Part shown: positions 54,541-64,000 of the stretch, piece by piece
Numbering within the stretch: the first letter of the stretch is position 1
Layout: each line of letters begins with the position of its first letter
Assembly (NCBI GenBank): GCA_913058395.1
Contig: CAJXQI010000014.1
Location: 1 to 64,000 of the forward strand
Reading direction: 5' to 3'
Length of the DNA: 64,000 nt
DNA from: an uncultured Colwellia sp.
GTDB taxonomy: Bacteria; Pseudomonadota; Gammaproteobacteria; Enterobacterales; Alteromonadaceae
Position numbers and translations under genes: made by a program
Notes under the pieces: generated by a model
The model's input: only the letters and a program-made list of their open reading frames with translations
Database searches by the model: none
Told to the model about the DNA's origin: nothing

Positions 54541-57500
54541 ATGTTTAGATTAAAATTTGTTAAATGGCTTATGGCTATTTTTGTGGTGACTATTTATTCA
54601 TCATCATTAAGTTTTGCGGCTGAAAATAAAGCCATGGATGAATTGGTGTCGCTGTTAGCAAATGTTAGCAAAGTACATGTTTATAAGTATGATAATGAAG
54701 CCTTAAAAGATAGCCTTGAACAACTTATTATTAATAATGACGAAATTAAGGCTGTAAGAATAAAAGAGTTAGAGCTAGGTGAAGTGGTATTTAGCTACTA
54801 TGTTTATAATGATAAGAAAATTTTCAATCGCTCGATTCCAGAGCCAATACTAAATTACAAAAAGCATGTTCAATCTATCTCCTATGAAGGCGCTGATATT
54901 GCGATCATTGAACTTTATTCGGATCCTGTACCTGATACAGTTAATGATGTTTTCTTCAATAATGCTGAAAAATTATTACTAGAACAACGCCAAGTGATAA
55001 AGATAGGTGTGGAGAATGTTGACCCTTTGTCATTCAGAAAAAATGGTCTGCTCTCTGGTATCAGCATTGACTATATCGAACAGATGATTGCTGGAACACC
55101 ACTTAAAGTTGAATATGTTTTGGGTAGCCTAGCTGAGTTAGTTGCTCAATTAGAGTCAGGTGAAATAGACGTTTTAGCTGGCCTTTATTATCATGCTACT
55201 AGGGAGAAACTAGGTTATTTTAGCAATCCTATTATGAAAATTCGCGACTTTCTCTATGTGCATGAAAGTAATAATAATGTAAAAGGTTTAGAGGATCTTA
55301 AAGGGCAAAAAATTGCTATTGTAAAAGGCTACTTATCTGAAAATGTAGTTAAGGAGCAATATCCAGATATTGAAGTGATTAGTACCAAGAGTTTAATGGA
55401 ATCTGCTCATTTACTTCTCAATAAAGATGTTTCAGCGTTATTAGATGCTCAGCTATTTGTTTCTCGGTTACAAGAAACAAATGGCATCTCAGGGCTGAAA
55501 AGCATTCCAATTAACGAAATGCCTGCACAAAACATCTACTTCCTAACGCATAAAAGCTTACCTGCGTTGAGTTCTATTATTTTAAAACTCCAAACAGCCA
55601 ACCAACAAATAGATGTAAAATCCATTATTGCTAAATATCTGTTATCTGCTCAGGAAGGAAATGCAGATATTACTCCAGATAGCTTTATCAAGCGATTTTC
55701 ATCAACAATCATCCTTTTAATCTTTTTATTATCTGTTTTGTTTATTGTTGCTTTTTTATTAAATAAAACGGTGCAATCAGATAAAGCTATTTTAATTTTT
55801 GGCTCTAAAGGTTTTGAAAAATTCATGCTGTTAACCATCGCATTATTTGCCACCTTTATTATCTTAGCGAGCTGGATGATTTTGGAACAATACAAGGAAG
55901 AAGTGCGCAGAAACATTAAGCAAAACTTGCAAAGAACACTTGAATTAGCCGAAGACAAAATTTCTGATTCCCTAGAAATGTATATTGGCACATTGAATTA
56001 TGAACTCAATGAAACTTCTGTGATTAGTGATATTGAAATGTTAACTGATAAAAGTGATGAAAAAAGTTACATAGCAGCCAAAAAAAGTATTTTAAATTCT
56101 TGGGCAAAATACTCTCGATTCACCAATATTAAAAGTCGCAGTTTAATTAATTTGCAAGGGCAAGTACTACTTGGGAATAGCCGCCAGCATGCTACGGAAT
56201 TGTTAGAAAAATACCCTTTATATGTTGCGGAAGCGAACAAAGGCAACCGCGTTATTTTTCCTATTAATCGCTGTAAAGGAAATAAATCCGAGTTGGCATT
56301 TTATAGCTGTATGGTGGTGTTAGAGCCGATAATTGATAAGCAACATAATATAATTGCAATATTACGTGATGAAATTAGTGCTGATGATTTATTTTTTGAG
56401 CAAGTTTATGATATTTCATTTAATAAAACAGGTCGATTGTTTGCAACGAATTGGCAAGGTGATTATTTGATTAATCAGTCGATTATTGATTCTTTGTTGA
56501 TGAAACATACGATATTAAAACTTGATGATTACTCGGATGGTTTTTATCGAGATAGACCGTATCTTGATATTGTTAATAGCGCAACTTACACCAGCACTAA
56601 CTTTGCCAATAGCGTTACTGAATACCGTAACGTCGCAGGGGAAGATGTTTTAGCTTTCTATTATTGGAATGCAAAGTTTAACTATGGTTTAGTCATAGAA
56701 ACACATGCTGATGAAGCGTATCGTTCTTTCCAATTACTACGTCGTAGTGTTGTTTTATTGCTCTTAATTGTGATGTCGTTCACTGTGCCGTCAATTTTAT
56801 TAACGCTTAAGCTGGGTAGAAAAGCGAATGAAAGCTTAACTGAAGCGAAAAACAGTTTAGAAATATCGAAAGTAGAACTGGAAGGATTGGTCTCAAAAAG
56901 AACTAAAAAGCTTGTTGCTATTGAAGAGCAAGGCCGTTCTATTCTTTCTTCTGTTGGCCAAGGTTTAATAGGTGTTAATGAGCATGGGCACTTACTCTTT
57001 ATCAACGATAGTGCATTAGAAATATTAGACTACAAAGAAGCACAACTTGAAGGAGAGGATATACTCGCGTTGGTCGTCAATGGGCACTCAAATAGCCCTA
57101 TATCATCAGAACATTTATTTACTAAAACTATGAAATACGGCGGCGTATTTAATTCTGATAAGGAGTACTTTTTTCGACAAGGTGACCAACTTATTCCCGT
57201 AGAATATACCAGTAGGGCAATCGTCAATAACGGTGTTTTGCAAGGTTGTGTTGTTGTTTTTAGTGATATAACTAACCGTTTAAAAATGCAAAATGAATTA
57301 AAGCAAGCTAAAACTGCTGCAGAGCAAGCGTCATTAGCGAAAAGTGAATTTCTTGCCAATATGAGCCATGAAATTAGAACGCCAATGAATGCCATTATTG
57401 GTATGTCTCAACTTGCATTACAGACAGAACTAGACACTAAGCAAAGAAATTACATTCAAAAGGTGAGTAACTCGGCGCAGTCTTTACTGGGGATTATTAA

Positions 57501-59553
57501 TGATATTTTAGACTTCTCAAAGATTGAAGCAGGCAAGCTTAAAATGGAAGAGCGTAAGTTTAAGCTCGATGATATGTTGTCAGAATTGGCAAATACAGTA
57601 GGTGTAAAAGCTGACGAAAAAGGTTTAGAAATTATATTTTCTCTTGCTGCTGACCTACCTCTTTCGGTTATCGGTGACTCACTACGGTTAAGCCAAATAT
57701 TACTTAACTTATGTAATAACTCAATCAAGTTTACTCATCAAGGTGAAATCCTAATTTCAGTCAATGTTATTGATCAAACTGATGAAAATGTGCACTTACA
57801 GTTTAATGTTTCTGATACTGGTATTGGTATGAATGACGAACATTTAAGTCAATTATTCCAGTCGTTTAATCAGGCTGATTCATCAACCACACGCGAGTAT
57901 GGTGGTACAGGGCTTGGTTTAGTTATTTGTAAGAACTTAATCACGCTTATGAATGGTGATATATCTGTTGAAAGTGTTTTTGGACAAGGAACAACATTTA
58001 CTTTTAATGTTAACCTGAAAAAAGGTGAAGAAAAATACCGAGACTTAGCAGTACTATTATCTTCAAACGTTAAGCAGGTATTAGTAGTTGATGATAATAA
58101 AACTGCATTAGAGATAACTGCCAACATGCTATCAACACTTGGTTTATCAACTGTTCAGGCACAAAGCGGCCAGCAGGCATTAGATATAATTTCAGCTAAT
58201 GAACAAGCTTTTGACATGATCATTAGTGACTGGCAGATGCCGCTAATGGATGGCGTTGATTTCATTATTGCAGCCAAGAATTACTACCAACAGTCACTGT
58301 CAGACCAAAAACTGCCTAATTTTATGTTGATTACTGCTTTTAGCTGGGAAGATGCGCAAGAAAAGGCTGATGTATACGAACATAACTTAATTCAAGCATA
58401 CTTGTGTAAGCCGATCACTTACTCGACCTTTATCAAAGGTATAGAGCATGCGGTGGGGTATCACAATGAGGACGACTTTATACCGGTCAGCGTTGATGAG
58501 ACTTTGGTCGACTCTTTTGAACAACTTAAGGGCGCCAATATATTACTTGTTGAAGACAATGAGATTAACTTAGAGCTTGCACAAGAAATATTATTGTCCC
58601 ATAAGATTAAGGTAACCACGGCACTAAATGGTAGAGAGGCTGTTGCTAAGGCTAAACAGGAAGTTTTTGATGGTATATTAATGGATTGCCAAATGCCGCT
58701 GATGGATGGTTATCAAGCCACTAAAGAAATCAGGCTTGATGGAAAAAATAAAAATACGGCAATTATAGCAATGACCGCCAATGCATTAGTCGGCGATAAA
58801 GACAAAGCGCTTGCTTGTGGTATGAATGACCATATTGCTAAACCTATTGATATCAAAGATATGTTTAGCAAGATGGCTACGTGGATTCAGCCTGCTAATG
58901 CTGAACAAATTTGTCATGATCTTGCTCTGAATAATACAGACAACAATCCTACGCCTAAGCAGTTATCTGAAATATCAATACCTGCGTTGAATGTTGAGAA
59001 AGGTTTAGCAATATGCTTAGGGGATGAAACACTTTATTTGAAACTACTGCAAAAATTTATTGCTAGTGAAAGTGACTTTCCTAACGAATTTGTACAATTA
59101 TTTACAAAGCAGCAACTTGAAGAGTGTAGGATGAAGGCACACACCTTAAAGGGAGTGGCTGGTAATATTGGTGCTGAACTTATTTATGATAAATCAAGCG
59201 AGCTAGAGGGCTTGCTTATCCACAAAGTGCCATTATTTAGCGAGGTGGAAAAACTTTGTCAGTTAATAGATCGAGATATTACAGCGATAAAACACGTACT
59301 TGTGACACATTCAACAAAAAATAAAATAGATACCAAAATATTGAGTCGTGATGAGTTGTTGGAAATTATATTGGAAATAGAAGCGTACATCTTAGACGAT
59401 GACACTAATGCATTAGAAGTGGTCGAAAAAATCAATATAAATCATTTAGATAATAAAGTTAGTGTCTTGCTATCGCAACTTATTACTAATGTTAATTCAT
59501 ATGAATTTGATGAAGCTATTGAAACCCTTACGAGTATAAAAAGGCAACTTTAA
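54541..59553 (+). CDS. Hybrid sensor histidine kinase with periplasmic PBP2 domain
   Basis: This 1670-residue kinase has a signal peptide (1-27), a unique N-terminal domain (about 30-145), a PBP2 solute-binding domain (about 150-370, KIGVENVDPLSFRKNGLLSGISIDY), two transmembrane helices (about 383-408 and 427-450), a second periplasmic region (about 451-735), a third helix (735-759) and a PAS domain (about 800-910). HisKA follows with H943 (SHEIRTPMNAI), then HATPase with DTGIGM and GGTGLGLVI, two receiver domains (D1230 and D1382) and an Hpt domain (H1534). This is a complete phosphorelay in one protein. It lies 56 nt after the solute-binding protein and 22 nt before the HD-GYP gene. Confidence 0.92.
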   Translation: MFRLKFVKWLMAIFVVTIYSSSLSFAAENKAMDELVSLLANVSKVHVYKYDNEALKDSLEQLIINNDEIKAVRIKELELGEVVFSYYVYNDKKIFNRSIPEPILNYKKHVQSISYEGADIAIIELYSDPVPDTVNDVFFNNAEKLLLEQRQVIKIGVENVDPLSFRKNGLLSGISIDYIEQMIAGTPLKVEYVLGSLAELVAQLESGEIDVLAGLYYHATREKLGYFSNPIMKIRDFLYVHESNNNVKGLEDLKGQKIAIVKGYLSENVVKEQYPDIEVISTKSLMESAHLLLNKDVSALLDAQLFVSRLQETNGISGLKSIPINEMPAQNIYFLTHKSLPALSSIILKLQTANQQIDVKSIIAKYLLSAQEGNADITPDSFIKRFSSTIILLIFLLSVLFIVAFLLNKTVQSDKAILIFGSKGFEKFMLLTIALFATFIILASWMILEQYKEEVRRNIKQNLQRTLELAEDKISDSLEMYIGTLNYELNETSVISDIEMLTDKSDEKSYIAAKKSILNSWAKYSRFTNIKSRSLINLQGQVLLGNSRQHATELLEKYPLYVAEANKGNRVIFPINRCKGNKSELAFYSCMVVLEPIIDKQHNIIAILRDEISADDLFFEQVYDISFNKTGRLFATNWQGDYLINQSIIDSLLMKHTILKLDDYSDGFYRDRPYLDIVNSATYTSTNFANSVTEYRNVAGEDVLAFYYWNAKFNYGLVIETHADEAYRSFQLLRRSVVLLLLIVMSFTVPSILLTLKLGRKANESLTEAKNSLEISKVELEGLVSKRTKKLVAIEEQGRSILSSVGQGLIGVNEHGHLLFINDSALEILDYKEAQLEGEDILALVVNGHSNSPISSEHLFTKTMKYGGVFNSDKEYFFRQGDQLIPVEYTSRAIVNNGVLQGCVVVFSDITNRLKMQNELKQAKTAAEQASLAKSEFLANMSHEIRTPMNAIIGMSQLALQTELDTKQRNYIQKVSNSAQSLLGIINDILDFSKIEAGKLKMEERKFKLDDMLSELANTVGVKADEKGLEIIFSLAADLPLSVIGDSLRLSQILLNLCNNSIKFTHQGEILISVNVIDQTDENVHLQFNVSDTGIGMNDEHLSQLFQSFNQADSSTTREYGGTGLGLVICKNLITLMNGDISVESVFGQGTTFTFNVNLKKGEEKYRDLAVLLSSNVKQVLVVDDNKTALEITANMLSTLGLSTVQAQSGQQALDIISANEQAFDMIISDWQMPLMDGVDFIIAAKNYYQQSLSDQKLPNFMLITAFSWEDAQEKADVYEHNLIQAYLCKPITYSTFIKGIEHAVGYHNEDDFIPVSVDETLVDSFEQLKGANILLVEDNEINLELAQEILLSHKIKVTTALNGREAVAKAKQEVFDGILMDCQMPLMDGYQATKEIRLDGKNKNTAIIAMTANALVGDKDKALACGMNDHIAKPIDIKDMFSKMATWIQPANAEQICHDLALNNTDNNPTPKQLSEISIPALNVEKGLAICLGDETLYLKLLQKFIASESDFPNEFVQLFTKQQLEECRMKAHTLKGVAGNIGAELIYDKSSELEGLLIHKVPLFSEVEKLCQLIDRDITAIKHVLVTHSTKNKIDTKILSRDELLEIILEIEAYILDDDTNALEVVEKININHLDNKVSVLLSQLITNVNSYEFDEAIETLTSIKRQL

Positions 59554-59575
59554 TTGCCTTTAGGAGTTAAAAATC

Positions 59576-60592
59576 ATGGATAAATTAACTATTTTAGTGG
59601 TTGATGATGCCCCCGCAAATATTGATGTTCTTAAAGGTATTTTGCAAGATGAATACCGTATTAAAGTGGCATTGAATGGTCAAAAGGCAATAGACATTGC
59701 CAATAAAGACAGTGATATTGACATGATATTACTTGACGTGATGATGCCTAAAATGAATGGTTATCAAGTATGTGAAGCTTTAAAGTCCAATGCCATGACT
59801 CGCAATATTCCGATTATTTTTGTGACAGCCAAGTCATCAGCACCAGATGAAAAAAAAGGTTTAGCTCTTGGCGCAGTTGACTACATTGGCAAACCTGTTC
59901 AGCCTGATATTGTTAAAGCGCGTGTGAAAACACATATGATGTTGCATAACCAGCAAAAGCATTTAGAGCACTTGGTGGAAGAGCGAACGTTGAAATTAAA
60001 AGAAACTCAGCTTGAAATTATACAATGCTTAGGTCGCGCGGCGGAATATAAAGACAATGAAACAGGCATGCATGTATTAAGAATGAGCGAATATTCTCGT
60101 ATTCTTGCTGCCCAATTATCAAATAATAAGCATTGGGTTAATTTACTATATTTAGCCGCACCTATGCATGATGTGGGGAAAATTGGTATTTCTGATGATG
60201 TTTTACTTAAACCTGGAAAGCTTAATTCTCAAGAATGGGAACTGATGAAGCTACATCCTGTCATTGGTGCGGAAATATTAGGAACTGACAAGTCTGAAGT
60301 GCTCTCTATGGCGCGTGAAGTTGCGCTTTCACACCATGAAAAGTGGGATGGTAGTGGTTATCCTAAAAAATTAAAAGGAACTGAAATACCGTTATCTGGA
60401 CGCGTTGTTGCCGTTGCAGATGTTTTTGACGCTTTAACCTGTAAAAGAAGTTACAAAAAAGCTTGGACCTTTGAAGAAGCGTGTGACTATATTATGGACA
60501 ATTCAGGTACGCACTTTGACCCTGATGTTTGCCTTGCTTTTAGTAAAGTAACTGTACCTTTTCGTGAGATCTATGTCGCTTTTGAAGAGTGA
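59576..60592 (+). CDS. REC-HD-GYP response regulator (c-di-GMP phosphodiesterase)
   Basis: This 338-residue protein has an N-terminal receiver with D54 (LLDVMMPKMNG). The HD-GYP domain is complete: AAEYKDNETGMHVLRMSEYSR, the HD pair in MHDVGKIGISD and HHEKWDGSGYPKKLKG (GYP present). All ligands needed for c-di-GMP hydrolysis appear intact. It is the likely output of the hybrid kinase 22 nt upstream, and its stop codon shares one base with the start of the diguanylate cyclase. Confidence 0.93.
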   Translation: MDKLTILVVDDAPANIDVLKGILQDEYRIKVALNGQKAIDIANKDSDIDMILLDVMMPKMNGYQVCEALKSNAMTRNIPIIFVTAKSSAPDEKKGLALGAVDYIGKPVQPDIVKARVKTHMMLHNQQKHLEHLVEERTLKLKETQLEIIQCLGRAAEYKDNETGMHVLRMSEYSRILAAQLSNNKHWVNLLYLAAPMHDVGKIGISDDVLLKPGKLNSQEWELMKLHPVIGAEILGTDKSEVLSMAREVALSHHEKWDGSGYPKKLKGTEIPLSGRVVAVADVFDALTCKRSYKKAWTFEEACDYIMDNSGTHFDPDVCLAFSKVTVPFREIYVAFEE

Positions 60593-61680
60593 TGTTAGAA
60601 ATGTTAAGTAACCTTTTCAAAATTGATTATCAAAATGAAGTCCACTCATATCGTTGGTTGTGGGCATCAATTTCATTAGTGCAGTTCACTATTGCTTATT
60701 ATGTTTTTGTGTATGAGCATTTCTCAATCCCTATTTACCAAGTTAACTTGTCAGTATACGTTATAAGCTCTATTTATTTTGCTTTTCGGGTAGGCAAGGG
60801 AAAAGCAATAATTACATCAAATTATCTGCACGGTGCTATTACATTATCTGCACTTAATTGGCTACTAATGTCAGTGGCAACCTATCAAGTTTTTGGTGCT
60901 AATATTGCGGCAGAAAAAGTTCTACTTATAGGTTTTTTCTCGACATTAATTTGCTTTAGTACTAACACCGCTTTGTTAATCATTAGCACTTTGCCGATCA
61001 TTATTATTGATATCGCATTTAAACTATTAATTCGTGAATTGGATAGCATCGATCTGCTTATTTCTAGTGCTAAATTTCCTTTGTTTATTGTTGTAATGAT
61101 TTACACAACATTGCATTTTAACCGAGAACTACGTGACTCGAATGAAAACAATATTTTATTAAATGCTGAGTTAACCAAGCTTAAGAATACAGACCCTTTA
61201 ACAGGCTTGAACAATCGACGAGTTTTTGAAGACAAATTAGCGTATGCGATTAGTGTTCATAAACGATTAGCGCAGCCTGTTTCCTTGATGATTCTAGATG
61301 TTGACTACTTCAAAAACTATAATGACTCGCTAGGGCACCCCGCGGGTGATCAATGCTTAATAAAGCTTGCGAAACTGTTGCAAGGCAGGCTTAAACGTCA
61401 GTCAGATGTGTTAGCAAGGATTGGTGGCGAAGAATTTTCTGTAGTACTGCCAGCCACGAATTTAGAACAATGTCGTGAATTAGCACAATCATTGATTTCG
61501 ACCATTACAGAGGGAAAAATAAAGCACCCTAATTCATCAGTTTCAGACTTAGTCACTGTTAGTATTGGCATTGCGTGTTTGGATGAGAACACTGATGATA
61601 ATTGGATAAATTTATATAAAAATGCAGATAACGCGTTATATCGCGCTAAAGAAGCTGGTAGAAACCAAGTCGCGAGTTAA
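60592..61680 (+). CDS. Membrane diguanylate cyclase (GGDEF)
   Basis: This 362-residue protein has an N-terminal six-helix membrane region (residues 1-190) and a GGDEF domain: DPLTGLNNRRVFEDKL, DVDYFKNYNDSLGHPAGDQCL, the active site GGEEF and the inhibitory I-site RQSD five residues before it. Enzyme and product feedback sites are intact. The ATG at 60592 overlaps the TGA of the HD-GYP gene by one base, so the two opposing c-di-GMP enzymes are translated together. An ATG at 60601 is an alternative. Confidence 0.92.
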   Translation: MLEMLSNLFKIDYQNEVHSYRWLWASISLVQFTIAYYVFVYEHFSIPIYQVNLSVYVISSIYFAFRVGKGKAIITSNYLHGAITLSALNWLLMSVATYQVFGANIAAEKVLLIGFFSTLICFSTNTALLIISTLPIIIIDIAFKLLIRELDSIDLLISSAKFPLFIVVMIYTTLHFNRELRDSNENNILLNAELTKLKNTDPLTGLNNRRVFEDKLAYAISVHKRLAQPVSLMILDVDYFKNYNDSLGHPAGDQCLIKLAKLLQGRLKRQSDVLARIGGEEFSVVLPATNLEQCRELAQSLISTITEGKIKHPNSSVSDLVTVSIGIACLDENTDDNWINLYKNADNALYRAKEAGRNQVAS

Positions 61681-61707
61681 ACTTTTAATGTTATTCTCCC
61701 TAGATAT

Positions 61708-61749
61708 AGGCTTAAAGTTAAAATAGATAATAGCGCTAAGTTTAAGCCT
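61708..61749. repeat. 13-bp inverted repeat after the diguanylate cyclase gene
   Basis: AGGCTTAAAGTTA and TAAGTTTAAGCCT form a stem with one mismatch and a 16-nt loop in the gap before the next gene. No T-run follows, so it is not a standard terminator, though it may stop transcription or stabilise mRNA. Confidence 0.5.
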
Positions 61750-61878
61750 TATGCAGTTGAATCGACCTAGTGTTAATTTTATGTTAATTGTGCTTTTAGT
61801 CTATTGATTTTTTTGTTATTCTTTGCGATTGATAATCGTATCAAAAGATACAATGACTACTAAATTAAGGGACTAAAC

Positions 61879-63336
61879 ATGAATCGTAATGCTATTACGA
61901 CTGCACTTATTTTAACACTCTCAGCGTGCGGCGGCTCAGGAGGTTCATCTAGCTCGAGTAATTCATCTTCTAATAATACGCAATCACCTGCTATAACTGT
62001 TTCAGCGGTTTATATTGACGCTTGTGGAAATGAAAGCGGCGCTACAGATGCAGCGCTAATTATTCACAATAGCGACTATTCTAATAAACAAGTTATTAAG
62101 GCCGATACAGCAGGAAAAATGAGTTATTCGTCAAATAATGCGACGGAAACAGTTTCCCTCGTTATGCGCGGAGAATTCCAAGTAGATGGCATTAAGCCTA
62201 TTGCATTAACAACTTATATTAATCAACCCGTAATTGACATGGGAAAAATTACTTATAGGACAAGTGATAAAAGTGCATGTAATTGTCAACAAGCCAATTT
62301 AACCGTTAATGTACCTTCAAGAGCTGCCGATATTGGCAATGCGGAATTTGATGGCCAAGTTAATCAGCCGTCTGTTTCTAATCATCAAGGGTTCTCGACA
62401 GCTTATGAAGTAGAACAATGTGCTAAAGTTGGTGGCGAAATGCCTTTAATATCATCCCATATTGATTTTAATAGCCCCAATGAATCTTTTGCTGCTTTAT
62501 TCCCAAATATTAACCAGAAAGATTCTGCTGAAGCTGTAATACAAGGATCTCCTGTTAATATTATATCAGCAGATTCAACCCGCCAAGTTGCTGCTTTTAT
62601 TGATGGCGACTACCACTTAAGAAATTTTGCATTTAGAGAGTCAGATAGTGTTTATTCCTACCCGATAGATCAAATTGAATTTTATTCACTGGATGCATAC
62701 AACTTTGAAGATTTAGATTATATACCTAACGTTGATAGTGCTTACATGCTTACCGCAGCAAGTACTAGAACATCGAACATCAATCAAACATTTGATTTAC
62801 CAAGGGTGAGCATGGATTATACTGAGCTTCTTAGTATTTTAGTTAGCGATACTGGTAGTTATAGTTTGTCTAATAGCAGCACATTTGATTATATGACGGT
62901 GAGTGTCACAGGCTCAAATCCTAGTGGCGCAATTCTTGATTGGTATATGTATGCACCGACTTCTGGAAATGTGCCTAAAATTGAAAATATTGATCTAAGC
63001 GAATTTATTTCTGATAGTGATTTATCTGCTCGAGTTGAAAATTTAAGTATGGGCGTTGGAGCACGAGGCTACGACGGAATTTCTAGCTATGACGACTTTT
63101 TAAGAAGTAAGGTAGATAGAAAGTTACAAGATTTTTCTCAAGAAAAATGGGCTAACGCCGATCTAGTAAGTTTCAGAATGCGTACAAGTGTAATAGGTAT
63201 GTCTAGTATTGCTAGTTCTATCACTAACTCAATGGCCGTAAACCGTGTTGACAAAAATAATGTAGAATTAAAAACGGCAAAGAAAAGCGTTCCATCACTT
63301 GAGTTAATTAAGCAAGAGCTTATGTCTGAACGTTAA
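61879..63336 (+). CDS. Large lipoprotein of unknown function
   Basis: This 485-residue lipoprotein has the signal MNRNAITTALILTLSAC (lipobox LSAC, mature cysteine at 17) followed by a serine/asparagine/glycine linker. The mature part has cysteine pairs in YIDACGNESG and DKSACNCQQAN, then a long beta-rich region without a motif I know. AAGGGA precedes the ATG. It is separate from the c-di-GMP cluster by 198 nt with an inverted repeat, and ends in its own terminator. I cannot assign a family. Confidence 0.7.
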   Translation: MNRNAITTALILTLSACGGSGGSSSSSNSSSNNTQSPAITVSAVYIDACGNESGATDAALIIHNSDYSNKQVIKADTAGKMSYSSNNATETVSLVMRGEFQVDGIKPIALTTYINQPVIDMGKITYRTSDKSACNCQQANLTVNVPSRAADIGNAEFDGQVNQPSVSNHQGFSTAYEVEQCAKVGGEMPLISSHIDFNSPNESFAALFPNINQKDSAEAVIQGSPVNIISADSTRQVAAFIDGDYHLRNFAFRESDSVYSYPIDQIEFYSLDAYNFEDLDYIPNVDSAYMLTAASTRTSNINQTFDLPRVSMDYTELLSILVSDTGSYSLSNSSTFDYMTVSVTGSNPSGAILDWYMYAPTSGNVPKIENIDLSEFISDSDLSARVENLSMGVGARGYDGISSYDDFLRSKVDRKLQDFSQEKWANADLVSFRMRTSVIGMSSIASSITNSMAVNRVDKNNVELKTAKKSVPSLELIKQELMSER

Positions 63337-63384
63337 AATTGAAAAGCAATTAAAACGTTGAATTACGTTTTAGCCTGGAAAAAT

Positions 63385-63420
63385 AAAAGCCCTTAAACTT
63401 AATTGTTTAAGGGCTTTTTT
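63385..63420. terminator. Bidirectional terminator
   Basis: AAAAGCCCTTAAAC and GTTTAAGGGCTTTT form a perfect 14-bp stem around a 6-nt loop, followed by T-run, between the lipoprotein gene and the convergent peptidase gene. Confidence 0.9.
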
Positions 63421-63446
63421 ATGTTAGCTATATTTAAAACTAATGC

Positions 63447-64000
63447 TTAAAAGCCACACTGTTTACCTTGGTTCTTATCTTTTAACCAAGCGTGTAAAGG
63501 TGCAAAGTAATCAATAATAGCAGTGGCATCCATTTGCTCACTACCGGTTAATACTTTATAGGCTTCTTGCCATGGCTTACTTGAACCCATTTCAAGCACA
63601 GTATTTAGTGCTGTGCCTGCATCTTTGTTGTTATATATAGAACAACGGTGAATTGGGTCAGTATTACCTGAGATTTCACATAACGCTTTGTGGAATTCAA
63701 ACTGCTGTATATGAGCTAAGAAGTAACGAGAATAAGGCACACCACCTGGAACATGGTATTTAGCGCCAGGATCGAATGCATTGGCATCACGATCAACAGG
63801 GGCTGTTACCCCTTGGTATTTTTCACGTAACTCCCACCAAGCGGTGTTGTAATTTTCAGGTGTCACTTCACCTGAGTATACTTTCCAACGCCATTGATCA
63901 ACCATTAAACCAAATGGAATAAAGGCTATTTTTTCTAATGCCATTTTCATTAATAAACCAATATCTTTTGATTCATCAGGAATAGTGTCAATTAAGCCAA
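63447..64000 (-). CDS. M2-family peptidyl-dipeptidase (ACE-like), C-terminal part
   Basis: The reading frame is open to the window edge. The visible part of about 184 residues matches the M2 (angiotensin-converting-enzyme) C-terminal region: LLMKMALEKIAFIPFGLMVDQWRWKVYSGEVTPENYNTAWWELREKYQGV, VPYSRYFLAHIQQFEFHKALCE and the C-terminal HAWLKDKN. The zinc-binding HExxH lies upstream and is outside the window. The FHKALC..Y segment fits the substrate/chloride region. A signal peptide cannot be judged. Confidence 0.88.
   Translation of the reverse strand, partial: GLIDTIPDESKDIGLLMKMALEKIAFIPFGLMVDQWRWKVYSGEVTPENYNTAWWELREKYQGVTAPVDRDANAFDPGAKYHVPGGVPYSRYFLAHIQQFEFHKALCEISGNTDPIHRCSIYNNKDAGTALNTVLEMGSSKPWQEAYKVLTGSEQMDATAIIDYFAPLHAWLKDKNQGKQCGF

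Overview
The window is a chromosomal segment of a marine gammaproteobacterium, most likely Colwelliaceae/Alteromonadales (Colwellia or Thalassotalea type). The evidence is low-GC DNA, the order lolB-ispE-prs facing hemA-prfA-prmC-sirB2-sirB1-kdsA, a DUF3718 secreted protein, a TonB receptor next to a TPR-sulfotransferase, and many c-di-GMP and secreted-lipoprotein genes. The genus is inferred from gene content, not from a search. I see no insertion sequence, prophage, integron or CRISPR array.

Layout. 1-3447 (minus): tRNA-Leu and tRNA-Met with a strong stable-RNA promoter, a small DUF3718 protein, then ychF, pth and rplY. 3696-13373 (plus): an assimilatory nitrate module with a NarK-type transporter, a fused PP2C phosphatase/Ser-Thr kinase, nirB, nirD and nasA. 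Both transcription units of this module start at sigma-54 type -24/-12 promoters with NtrC-like dyads upstream, so nitrogen limitation probably controls uptake and reduction together. The module sits between rplY and prs, genes that are near neighbours in many gammaproteobacteria.

13460-23375: housekeeping genes prs, ispE and lolB (minus), then hemA, prfA, prmC, sirB2, sirB1, a DUF819 membrane protein and kdsA (plus). 23524-34302: a dicarboxylate/amino-acid symporter, an Ig-like repeat lipoprotein, an arginase-family enzyme, topA, two small conserved genes and cysB.

34419-38945 is the most notable accessory region. It holds a bufferin-type modified metallophore operon (DUF2282 precursor bufA, MNIO/DUF692 enzyme bufB, DUF2063 partner bufC, DoxX protein). 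A thioredoxin and a secreted YHS-domain protein lie on the same strand, and a divergent AraC regulator faces a two-site direct-repeat operator. 40469-43445 adds a second metal-flavoured patch: an ArsP/YraQ-type permease with divergent ArsR, a DUF4396 protein and an HMA-AraC fusion regulator.

43491-53128: TPR-sulfotransferase, TonB-dependent receptor, a BCCT osmolyte transporter broken by one in-frame TAA, a convergent MarR regulator, a non-canonical Nramp-family transporter and a DUF1707/LiaF-like protein. 53747-61680: a signalling cluster of a periplasmic solute-binding protein, a 1670-residue hybrid histidine kinase, an HD-GYP phosphodiesterase response regulator and a GGDEF diguanylate cyclase. 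The window ends with an unrecognised lipoprotein and the C-terminal part of an M2 (ACE-like) peptidase.
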